DNA of 64,000 bases from Ectobius pallidus (lineage: Eukaryota > Arthropoda > Insecta > Blattodea > Ectobiidae). A model generated the notes under the pieces. That model did no database searches. It saw only the letters and a list, made by a program, of their open reading frames with translations, and was not told the DNA's origin. The position numbers and the translations under genes were made by a program. The stretch is taken from assembly GCA_964059195.1 (NCBI GenBank), contig CAXKWD010000004.1, positions 117,259,938-117,323,937 of the forward strand, given 5' to 3'. This document shows, piece after piece, positions 1 to 9,375 of this stretch; position 1 is the first letter of the stretch; each line of letters begins with the position of its first letter.

Positions 1-1586
1 AAGGATATTTGTATAAAGTGTTTTATTTCATAGAATAGAAATAGAAGGAAGTAAACACCGAAACCAGCCATTTTATTTTACAAAAAAATACGGTCCCTAC
101 TAATAATATTTTAGGAATAGGGATAACACTGTACTGCGTGTTATTTCTGCGGTAGGCAAGCAGGTGGGAGGGAGGCTGATGTAATCTTCATTCCGCGTGC
201 CGTTCCGGTCCACTTCAAACGTGGGTTACTAGTTTACTTATAAACCACGTATGTATTGCTCTATATAAAGAGTAATTACGTTTTAAACTGTAGGACATAT
301 TTCCTCTAAATATAATGGTAATCATGATATTGCTAAAAAACAGTCATATAGGCCTACTAATAATAGCAATGGTGGTAATAAATAATAACGAAATTCGACA
401 GTAATATGAACAATTACGCCAATAGCAACAATACGATCAGATCAAGATCTGAACAATCTCGGCGATACGTCTTTACTTATTACTTTATTAGTAATAATGA
501 TTAACGTAAAAATACACATTCGTGAGTTATTACTAGGGTAACCATAAAGCTTTAAACTCGTAATTATCGGTATTACAAACGTAAGTTCAGGTGCCAGGTG
601 GTCGGGAAGTTTGTTTATACTTTTCATAAATGGGTACTAGTGAATAAAAAAAATGCTATATCCATAAAAATTCAATTTACGCAACCCTCTTTCGGAAAGT
701 GTGGATTTGTGTTAGGAAATCAAAACATAAATCATGAAAACAAAAGCTTTAAATAGACGAAGCACTTCTTTATGTATCTCAGTACACGCGTGGTGTATCC
801 AATACCCCTCACAGAAGTGTCCAAAAAATTATAGGAGATTTCCGCATTTTAGATTTAGTAAAATTTACTACTAATTTCTTCTTCTTCAGTCAGTTCACAA
901 CACGCTTTGAATGGATTTAGACGAGGCTGTGTTACCCTGGAGAAAACTAACTCTTAGGGGGTCATATTTACTTAACTTATACTTTGCTTAAGTCGAGCGT
1001 CATAGCGTTCCCCCACCACGGCACGTCCACATTAATTTTTCTTATCGGTTTTCTTTGAAGGAGACCGACACTTGAGCGATTCCAGCGGCATGTGCTGTTG
1101 GTCGCCTCCTCACCAGTCCCGGAAGGCCGCTCGGCAAAACCGGAACTGGTGTGGAAAGGACTTTATAACTGATCCAGTGAGACATGAATCATGACCTACG
1201 TGAGAATGCCGCTTCGAAGCCACTCCACGACCTTATATTGCCACCGCGCATCTTCAAACCAAGCTTCTTGTTCCTCAAGTGGTTGAAATTGGCGCGTTTT
1301 ACGATGTTTTAGAGAATGTAATGTTTCGTACTGTAACCTCTTTTAGATAATAAAGGTTTTGGGAGAAATGACTATAGAGTTCGATAGCCTGTACGCTGAG
1401 TTCTATTATACGTGTACTATAGTTCTATATATTTCTTCTTGCACTGGAGACTTTATAGTTAATTTGTTGTGATGCTCCTACTTATTTCATTTTCAATAGC
1501 GATTTATTCACAAAACATAACATTGAAAATACTTTTAATTGAGGTTGTGACAATTTTCAAATTATTTTCACGTATTCTGAATATAT
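1..1586. other. No recognised gene or element
   Basis: AT-rich unique-looking DNA. I see no protein similarity, no terminal inverted repeat pair and no tRNA-like promoter here. One TAGGCCTA palindrome lies at 349-356. The moderately GC-rich patch near 1000-1260 has no long open frame. Confidence 0.5.
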
Positions 1587-1594
1587 GTTATAAC

Positions 1595-1858
1595 TAGGGA
1601 CCGGATTTTTAGGTTTTCCATTAGGTGAAATAGTTTTTTTTTTTTAGGTTTTTTGTCCAAAATATAGTTTTCGGGTAGAATAATTGGTTTAATGAATTTG
1701 AATGTGCTACATAGGATTCAGTATATCACAGTGTATCTTTAAAGATTCTCAACTGTGAGTTGTATTGAATGACAACGTCTGTCATATACAGCAGGAGCAA
1801 CTTGGAAAACGATAGAGCAGACGTAGAAACCCGCGGTGTGCAACGTCATAAAATAACC

Positions 1859-1889
<31 letters not shown>

Positions 1890-2472
1890 AAGAAGAAGAA
1901 GAAGAAGAAGAAGAATTCAGGTCGTCGCCAATCGACTGCCGGATTAAATTCGATTTCATTTGTTTCGTCATAATTAACACGTCTTCTTAGAACTCACAGT
2001 GTGACCACTCAGTATGAATAACAGGGCAGTATTAAAGACAAACAACCGCTTTAAAACAGAAATCTATATCCTTGTTCACACAAGGCAACAATAGTTGTTC
2101 GTACGAATATTTTAAAAGGAATACGCCGGTACTCTTACACTTCGTCTCTTGTCACTGTCCACCCTAGACGACAATGGGTTGAACGAAACGCTGGTGGTAT
2201 TAATTTCAACCCGACAAAATTTTGTCTCTCCGCAAAATATCGATTTCTCAACTGACAAACATAAAATACAAAAAAGTAGCCTAAATTAGATATTTAAGGT
2301 TTTGTATCCCGTTTAGGTATATTTTGGGTTTTTATACCCCATTTAGGTATTTTTAGGTACCACAGAATTAATGTGGGTGAATCCTATGGACATGATTCCA
2401 ATAAGTGTATGAGCGCTTTTTATTTTGGAAGTAAGGAAAAAAATAGGTAAAAACCTAAGAATCCGGTCCCTA
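1595..2472. mobile_element. Non-autonomous hAT-type DNA transposon (878 bp)
   Basis: The ends are inverted repeats: TAGGGACCGGATT at 1595 and its complement AATCCGGTCCCTA ending at 2472, with similarity continuing inward through a TTAGGTTTT stretch. An 8-bp direct repeat GTTATAAC flanks both sides (1587-1594 and 2473-2480). An 8-bp duplication with a YAGGG tip is the hAT pattern. There is no transposase frame inside, so the copy must depend on an enzyme encoded elsewhere. A (GAA)n tract sits inside. The perfect target duplication supports one insertion event. Superfamily assignment is inferred from ends and duplication length only. Confidence 0.8.
1861..1915. repeat. (GAA)n microsatellite
   Basis: About 18 uninterrupted AGA/GAA units, 55 bp, lying inside the hAT-type element at 1595-2472. 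Purine-pure strands of this kind can form triplex DNA; no function is shown. Confidence 0.95.
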
Positions 2473-3020
2473 GTTATAACTATTTGGAGATCATATTATA
2501 CTGTAGGCCTACTGAAGGAAATTCGTTATATAATGAGTATAAATGGCACGATTTCTATCTAGATAGAAGAAGAAGATTAAGGCAATTAGAAATAATCTTA
2601 CGCAATAAAAGGATAACAGGAAGGTGAAGATTTTCTGAATCTTCTTGATTGTTTTTTCAAAGTACTGTTGCTAATGTTGATGATGTACATAGTAAATAGT
2701 AAACATGTTGTCACTTAATTGCGGAAATATTAGAAATTAAGCTATATTATTGAATTGTTAATGTTCGCCAACGAAATGTCCCTAACATAGAAGCGTGGTG
2801 TTCATGTAAATATACATCAACTTTTTGCAATGAAAATTGCAACAAGTTTGTGTGTGTTGAATTTGTAATATGTATTTTTTTATTATTGCTAATTCTAGTT
2901 AATAATCTAATCACATGGTGAAAAATCGTATAGCCATCCATTATAGATCCAGTCATTTAGAAAAGAAAAAAAAAAGAATTTGAACAAATTAATCATATAT
3001 ACCTGTTATAACGTAGGCCT

Positions 3021-3294
3021 ACTCACTTCTCAGCAAAATCCATTCGGGGATAAACTTTTTATGCAAAGGAAGATTCTAAAGACAGAAAGCTAGACTGGCC
3101 GAACACTAAATGTATAGAACTTCGCTTTAAAAAAATCAATTATGCCTTTAAAAAATGACTCACTTCTCAGCAAAATCCATTCGGGGATAAACTTTTTATG
3201 CAAAGGAAAATTCTAAAGACAGAAAGCTAGACTGGCCGAACACTAAATGTATAGAACTTCGCTTTAAAAAAATCAATTATGCCTTTAAAAAATG
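3021..3294. repeat. 137-bp tandem duplication, two copies
   Basis: Two head-to-tail copies (3021-3157 and 3158-3294) starting ACTCACTTCTCAGC. I see a single base difference (GGAAGATTC versus GGAAAATTC), so the duplication is recent or is kept alike. The first copy abuts a TAGGCCTA palindrome at 3014-3021. No coding potential. Confidence 0.95.
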
Positions 3295-4089
3295 ACATCT
3301 AATTATATACTGGAAGGGGAACAACTGTTTTTTATAAAAATGCTGTAATTACATATTCTCAGACCGTATCAATTTTTAGAGACAACTTCTTAGTATTTAA
3401 GCTTCAACTTGGCCTAAAATGTGCAGAATACGCGCGGAAGAAATGTGTGGAACTGATATCGTGCAGTAGGATGAAACTAGAGGATCCAGACATCGAATAC
3501 GGTAGCACGTAACTAAATAGTAGTAATAAACAGTGAAGGGAAACAGATAAAAGCTGTTGCTAGTAGAATCCGAATGTAGCAGACATAACAACAAGAAGGA
3601 CGTATGGAGTTAAGTATTATTCGAGCCAGGCATGACATGGAAACGGCGTCATCATCAACACATCACTACAGCTAGTGCAATCAACTCGTTCAGCCTTGGC
3701 CATGAGCGGAGCAGAAAACCTGCAGAATAGCGGACTCTGCTTGATAACAAGGTTAGACGCGCGTAGTGATTATAGCGGCAAACTAACCCAGCCTTATCCA
3801 CCTATGTCGGTGACATAACTGCCTCCAGTTCATTTGCTTCGCGATCTTATGTTTAATGCATCATGGATTAACCACACAGCCTCTATGAAATTGTAATTAG
3901 GCAACAGAGATTAGACTAAGATACCCCATTCAGAGACAACTCCACTGTGTACAGAGTATTTCGAAAGTACGCTAAAATAGTTTTGCTGTGGCAAATCCTT
4001 ACGGATCAAATATTTAAACACTGTTAGCTCTGGGTTATAACTTATAATCCTTTACGCGCTTGAATTTTGAAAAAAATAAATATCTTAAC

Positions 4090-4593
4090 TAGGGATGTGT
4101 CGATACCAGATTTTCTCGATACTCGATATTCGATACCGATACATGGTTTTTTCCCTCGATTCTCGATACTTCGATACTAGATACCATCAACATTTCCAGT
4201 TTCAATAAATAGGTACATTGAAATTAAAAGTTGAGGGAACTGTGTAATAGATACCGTCAACATTTCTAGTTTCAATAAATAGGTACATTAAAAATTACAA
4301 GTTGAGGGAACTGTGTAATACCAACTAAATTAAGTGTTCAGATTTAATTAGACAAACTTTAATATCATCAGTACCCTATAATTATTTTTAAACTCTACAT
4401 TAAAACTAAAATTAGTTTTTGAAACAGTCCACTTACAAGTTTTTGTTAAAAAATACTAGCATTCTCACTTAATTGCAGAATTACCAAAGTATCGAAAAAG
4501 TACCGAGCGAGTTTTCTGAAGTATCGCTCGATGCCGATACCATGTAAGTATCGAGAGTATCGAGGTATCGAAAGTATCGAGGACCCATCCCTG
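4090..4593. mobile_element. Non-autonomous hAT-type element with TATCGA-rich ends (504 bp)
   Basis: The left end TAGGGATGTGTCGATAC pairs with the right end (complement CAGGGATGGGTCCTCGATAC). Flanks carry an 8-bp duplication with one mismatch: ATCTTAAC (4082-4089) and ATCGTAAC (4594-4601). Both ends are packed with degenerate TATCGA/TCGATA copies (4099-4180 and 4487-4590), a subterminal motif array of the kind hAT transposases bind. The centre holds a 70-bp tandem repeat. No transposase is encoded. Confidence 0.8.
4181..4320. repeat. 70-bp tandem repeat, two units
   Basis: Units 4181-4250 and 4251-4320, each starting ATACC(A/G)TCAACATTT and ending GAACTGTGTAATA, roughly 90% alike. Internal to the hAT-type element. 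Confidence 0.85.
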
Positions 4594-4914
4594 ATCGTAA
4601 CTTAGATCTAAATCAGTATAACATAAAAGACAATCTCTTACAAAAATAATCTTTATTGGTGTTAAATTGAATTCTTCGTAATAGTAATCAGGTCGAATAG
4701 TTCCTTGAACTTCCATTTACCTAGCTGATAACCTTCACGGAATCTGAAAGCAACTTCTTTTGACAATCTCGCAAAAATGGCTTATAAACTAGCATTGATA
4801 TCGAATTCGTTGACCAGACTGACATTAGTACACATCGAACGGAAGAATAGTTGTATTTACGCCTCTCAGTTTAATCTCTCTCTTAGTAGGGATGTTTATG
4901 CGGCCCACGCCGCC

Positions 4915-5285
4915 TGCCCGGGACCGCGACTTGTCGGAAGGATCGACCTCATGTTCATATATATACCTTTTTCACCAGACAAAGACACGGAGGGCCTCCC
5001 CGTATGGGTGATCAGCCCAATGCCGCCCAACTATTGAGACAACACGAACACATACGAGGAGCTACACCAGTCACGAACACAGTTTTACCGAACAAGGCGC
5101 GGATGGGATGAAGGTGATAATGATGGCCAGTTTATTTCCGGTGACCACAAGGTCTTTAAAGTTACCCGATATTAGTCTCACACATGAGGGGAAACCCCAC
5201 CCAGATAACTTATCTCGACCAGGAATCGAACCGGGCCCGCTACGTGGGGAGAACCGAACGCATCCCCTGTGCCATAGCAGTGGAA
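4915..5285 (-). repeat. SINE family 1, copy A (tRNA-headed)
   Basis: Read on the minus strand it starts with a tRNA-like head (about 5285 down to 5210) holding a B-box-like GGTTCGATTCC. The body contains CATTATCACCTTCATCCCATCC and GGGCTGATCACCC. The same order of blocks appears at 12165-12520, 37945-38325 and 44998-45345. RNA polymerase III transcription and LINE-driven copying are inferred from the class. Boundaries are good to about 15 bp. Confidence 0.75.
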
Positions 5286-5330
5286 TAATGACTTTATATT
5301 TACTAACGGTACTTACAACGTACTGGGGTA

Positions 5331-5443
5331 CGCCGTAGCGTAGTGGTTGAGGCGCTGCGCTACAAACCGGAAGGTCGCGGGTTCGATTCCCGATGAGGTT
5401 GTTGAGATTTTTCAATTGGCCTAATCCTTCTGGTGGCACGGTA
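5331..5443 (+). repeat. SINE family 3, head portion
   Basis: Strong tRNA-like promoter: A-box region TAGCGTAGTGGTTGAGGCG and B box GGGTTCGATTCCC, about 45 bp apart. The body runs to CTTCTGGTGGCAC. The natural continuation of this SINE appears after a 140-bp insert, at 5584. Confidence 0.8.
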
Positions 5444-5447
5444 TATA

Positions 5448-5584
5448 AGTATTATACATTATTTTTGTAACATCATCTTTCATGATGCATTGTTAGAAGC
5501 TAGAAAAGAACCTGCGCGGAACGAAACTGTTTGCTGCAGCTATCTTCAATACAATATTTAAGTGAAAATTTGTTCAGGATTGTC
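5448..5584 (+). repeat. 137-bp dispersed repeat N, copy 1 (inside SINE 3)
   Basis: This stretch lies between the head and body of SINE 3. It is nearly identical to the complement of 6309-6441, sharing CCTGCGCGGAACGAAACTGT and TTTAAGTGAAAATTTGTTC. It therefore looks like a separate short element inserted into the SINE. No coding potential or clear terminal repeats. The class is unknown. Confidence 0.7.
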
Positions 5585-5757
5585 GGCCCTGGGGTCGACT
5601 CAGCCTCTAACAGAAATGAGTACCAGGAGCAATCCTGGGGGTAAAGGCGGCCGGTGCGTACGGCTGACAACCTTACTACCTTCATGTGCCGAATGTCCAA
5701 AATCTGGGAGCCTCAACCTTCTGGAACCCTCTGGGCCTCCCTGGCCTGTATAGGGAT
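5585..5757 (+). repeat. SINE family 3, body portion
   Basis: Begins GGCCCTGGGGTCGACTCAGC and ends near GGCCTGTATAGGGATCAC. Taken as the continuation of the head at 5331-5443 because the two together make one linear tRNA-headed repeat. The junction assignment rests on my memory of similar insect SINEs and on repeat N having a second copy elsewhere. Confidence 0.65.
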
Positions 5758-5781
5758 CACTTTACTTACAACGTACTAGAC

Positions 5782-5844
<63 letters not shown>
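5782..5844. repeat. (TAA)n microsatellite
   Basis: Twenty-one uninterrupted TAA units directly left of the Tigger-like remnant. A second such tract lies just beyond its right side. Confidence 0.95.
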
Positions 5845-5846
5845 GG

Positions 5847-6171
5847 TATAGGCTAACTCCAACTATCCGGATTAATTGGGACTGGATCCAATCCGGAAAA
5901 TCAAATATCCTTATTATTGGATAATTAATGAAACAGGTAATTTATTTTAAAAAATCTTGTACAGTACTACTACTGTACTTACATAATGTGTCACATGTCG
6001 GTGAGAGTTGTTATTTTGCTCAAACTACCGATTTTTCCGGCTAAAAGTTTTCCTTTTTTGCAAATAATCAGCCCTGAAAGGGTTTCCCAAGTGCTCGCTG
6101 CTGCAGAGCTATTTGAACACGGACTCAAAGCGATCCGGATAGTTGGAGTTCGGATGAATGGAGTTATACTG
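5847..6171. mobile_element. Tigger/pogo-like DNA transposon remnant
   Basis: The right end reads on the minus strand TA then CAGTATAACTCCATTC, followed by CCAACTATCCGGAT. The left end has CTAACTCCAACTATCCGGAT. The CAGT start, TA target and ATCCGG-type terminal motif are typical of pogo/Tigger elements. The interior is short and has no complete transposase. The left end carries GGCTA inserted at a TA (5849-5855). Removing it restores GTATAACTCC as at the other end. Confidence 0.6.
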
Positions 6172-6185
6172 TAGTTGTAGTGGTA

Positions 6186-6186
<1 letters not shown>

Positions 6187-6247
<61 letters not shown>
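6187..6247. repeat. (TAA)n microsatellite
   Basis: About 20 uninterrupted TAA units just right of the Tigger-like remnant. Confidence 0.95.
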
Positions 6248-6248
<1 letters not shown>

Positions 6249-6308
6249 TAATAAAGTAGTAGTTCAGTAGAAGAACACCTACGCAGAAGCCAGGTGATTT
6301 CAATTATT

Positions 6309-6441
6309 GATAATCCTGAACAAATTTTCACTTAAATATTCTATTGAAGATAGCTGCAACAAACAGTTTCGTTCCGCGCAGGTTCTTTTCTAGTTCTTTC
6401 CTGAAAGATGATGTTACAAATAATGTATAATACTCATATAG
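6309..6441 (-). repeat. 137-bp dispersed repeat N, copy 2 (inverted)
   Basis: Reverse complement of 5448-5584, with small differences near 6400 and in the spacing of the AT-rich end. Together the two copies form a large inverted repeat enclosing the SINE 3 body, both microsatellites and the Tigger remnant. Confidence 0.8.
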
Positions 6442-6895
6442 CCTATTATACATATAGTGTAAGTGTAGGCCTATTTGTATAACATCCGAAAAGGTTGAAG
6501 GGTCTTATTTGAAATTACAAATACGAAGTTTCGCATTGCATTTAAATCGCCACTGTGTTTTGTTGCAAGACGAAAGTGAATATTTTATGTTTTCTTTGTG
6601 CTTTGAAGATTCATTTCTCATTAAAATATCTGTATGTAGAAGGGGTGGAGATGTAGAAGCTTAGTAGGAGACGCATGTGAAAGTGATTGAAAAAAATGAC
6701 TCAGATCGTTGAAGTGCGCTAGAATGAATAAATACACAAGCAGAGATGGCATGTATTTTCTTAACATTCAGTAAGCATACTGAATACTATACTGAAATTC
6801 CATGTTGCGTAGAATATTTTCGTTTGTTTTTCTTGTTTGGAAAAGACCTGAAAGGGTAGCTACAATATTATGATTTAGACTGAGGACTATACATA

Positions 6896-7014
6896 GTCTC
6901 TCTACGTTTCTCTGTCTTCATATCTCTCCTTTCATCCTCTCTCTCCTCTCTCCATTTTCTCTCTGCCTCCATTTCTCTCTCTCTGTCTCTTTGTCTCTCT
7001 CTCTCCCCACTCTC
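6896..7014. repeat. Pyrimidine-rich CT tract
   Basis: About 120 bp of nearly pure C/T on the plus strand with TCTCTC runs. The open frames seen across it on the minus strand (Arg/Glu-rich) are a by-product of composition, not genes. Confidence 0.85.
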
Positions 7015-7468
7015 CTTCACAAGTCTTGCAACCGTTTCTCCCACGCATGAGAACAATCTTTCTAAATACTTGAGTAAATACGGCATATGACAAAACACTT
7101 CCAGAACTTGCAAGCAGATTCTTCAATGTCTTACCAGCATGGAAATTCATAAAGTTGCCTCTGAAAAAATACTTGTTTCAAATACTTGAATTATCACTGT
7201 AAGTGAAGCAGATTTTAATACATCTATGTAGAATTTTGTAATGTGCTGTTTAGTAATATGTTATGTTGGTATATATTTTTCATTATTTTAGTTAGTTATA
7301 CAAATCACTTAACTAATTCCTTCCTTCCATTTTTACAGGTGAGTACAATGCATTCATTCACTGCGTCATGTAGCATGGTGGGATTACTATGTTACCAAGT
7401 AAGTGGCCTACGATTTTCTATACATTTTGTTTCATTGGTATTTTTTCTTTTTACGTGATACCAAATAT

Positions 7469-7583
7469 GTGCGTCTCAGACAGATTGCCCCCGCCGCGCG
7501 TTGAGTTCCCCCCAGATGACGCTCCTATCCCCGGTATGCGGCAAAGGAACGCGGCAAGCGGGTGCAATCTGTCTGAGACGCAC
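7469..7583. mobile_element. 115-bp hairpin element with 20-bp perfect inverted ends
   Basis: GTGCGTCTCAGACAGATTGC at 7469-7488 is repeated as its exact complement at 7564-7583. The GC-rich interior (CCGCCGCGCG and GCGGCAAGCGG) extends partial pairing, so the unit can fold on itself. It stands out from AT-rich flanks. The form suggests a tiny MITE, but I found no second copy and no clear target duplication. Confidence 0.6.
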
Positions 7584-8404
7584 TGTATAGTCATTAGTTT
7601 TCAAAATCCATGTAGGCTACACAGTGTATCTACAGCTTCTAGTGAGGCCGTAATAGTGCACTATGCTAGAGATGTGAAGCGTTATTATTTATTAACAATG
7701 CTTTTTTTTCTCCCTCGAATATGATTCGTTCTCTGACTAATGTGTTTAAATCTGTGTTCGTGCCCCAGTGTGATGAATGATGATATGCTTCGTGATAATC
7801 CATTTGTCACTATCACTAGAGCACACTAAAATCATGAAAATATGCATGCAAAAATGCTTAGAAAATTACGAAAACATGCACTGAACATACAAAATGTACA
7901 CAAACTAAAATTATCCCTTATTCTGTGCCAGTAATCTTTTCCCTATGTTGGAGGATGCACATTCCTTTTATTTCTTATTACTACAAATCATATTGTATTC
8001 AATTCTCAGCAGGAATATTCTTATAAACAATAAAGTTTTCTTCTTACTTCACATGAATGAGCTCTTAAAATGAGTAAACCTTCTTATCGTTGAAAAAAAT
8101 TATCCATGGATAGGCCTACATTTAGAATATATTTTAATGAAGAAAACCAAAGCTTACAGTTTCTAACAAACTTGGCAGAAATATACCCTACCTATTCCAC
8201 GTGATATTAATGTCAACCCATATTTTCAAAACTAATTATGCTGACTATGTGAGCTTTTATCTTTACACATTCTCTTTTCTTTGTCGTATTCGCAAATATA
8301 CGGGCCTCCCAAGTCATTAAATACTATAAAAAGCAAATTGAATAAAAAAGAATAGTTAATAATATAAATATTTTTGTAACGAGACACTGGTAATGAGCAA
8401 AAAG

Positions 8405-8431
8405 TAATAAATAAATAAATAAATAAATAAA
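8405..8431. repeat. (AATA)n microsatellite
   Basis: Six to seven AAAT units. The similar tail at 8894-8900 belongs to a nearby repeat. Confidence 0.9.
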
Positions 8432-8842
8432 CTTCGCACTTTATAACTAAGAGTAAATTGTCTCCCCGAAGAAAACCATACATACTTGTTATAATCTCTA
8501 TTTTTGTACTGAGATGCTTTAAGTATGCAAATACATGCCTTTAAGGTATAAATATGCTATCGTTACAAATTTGCTCAGTAAAATTCTTGCACAGTGATTT
8601 CAAACAATAAGAAATTAGTTACCTTACTTACCCAATGGCAATAGACAATTATTTCTAAACAAGCTAAAGGAATATTATCTATTTTATGGAACCCGAAGGT
8701 TCATTGCCATGCTTTTTATGAAACTTATGCTTTTTACTTATTTAATTTATTATTATGATTAGCCTTAACCTTAGGCTTAGTATTAGTCATAAGTCTCTTA
8801 TTCACTAATTTGCTATTTATGTAAACCTACATTGTATATATT

Positions 8843-8936
8843 TTCTGAAACCTGGTTGAGTGGAAGAGAAGGCCTTATGGCCTTAACTCTGCCAGGCAAA
8901 ATAAATCATTTACTACTACTACTACTACTACTACCT
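8843..8936 (+). repeat. Short interspersed repeat with (TAC)n tail
   Basis: The segment GGTTGAGTGGAAGAGAAGGC, a hairpin-like AGGCCTTATGGCCTTA and CTCTGCCAGGCAAAATAAAT, followed by (TAC)n at 8910-8933. I recall this block as a common insect repeat 3' segment ending in a simple tail, which would fit a non-LTR-mobilised element. It abuts the LINE fragment at 8937. Confidence 0.5.
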
Positions 8937-9375
8937 GTGCCCGCCATTCAACCCTATTCTGTGCTAACTATGTCCAATCGTCCCTCGCAAATCCTACTTC
9001 CCTTAAATCTATCATAATATTGTCCTTCCATCTACGTCGAGGTCTTCCAAGTGGTCTTTTCCCTTCGGGTCTCCCAGTCAGTATTTTTGAGATATGCCTT
9101 TTCCTCCCCCATGCGCGCAACATGTCCAGTTCATTTCATCCATGATTTAATTACCCTTACTATATATATCTGGTGACGAGTACAGGTTATGAAGCTCGTC
9201 GTTTTGCAGTTTTCTCCAGTCCCCATTTTCATCTCTTTTAGGGCCAAATATTTTCCTAATCGCCCTGTTTTCGAACACTCTCGGATTATGTTCTTTCCGA
9301 AGAATAAGCGACCATGTCTCATCCATGTAATACAACCGGCAGGATAATTGTCTTATACATTTTTATTTTTAGAAG
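8937..9375 (-). pseudogene. LINE ORF2 C-terminal fragment, copy 1
   Basis: The minus strand, read across frame breaks, gives the conserved block found downstream of the reverse transcriptase domain in a very common arthropod non-LTR element: [29 protein letters not shown], then SSPDI, then GRPEGKR-like and RRRW.DNI-like strings, then DLREVGF. The RT and endonuclease domains are absent, as usual for a 5'-truncated insertion. Frame changes and a short in-frame gap near 9170 show it is dead. Related fragments are at 18700-19320 (plus) and 63465-63870 (minus). The exact clade cannot be named from this part. Confidence 0.75.

Noticed and set aside
4777..5439. Several 60-120-codon frames on both strands
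   Set aside because: All fall inside SINE copies and are by-products of their GC-richer sequence.
6868..7150. Arg/Glu-rich minus-strand frames
   Set aside because: Direct translation of a CT microsatellite-like tract.
1861..8431. CRISPR-like arrays from regularly spaced repeats
   Set aside because: All regular repeats are simple microsatellites or tandem duplications without unique spacers.
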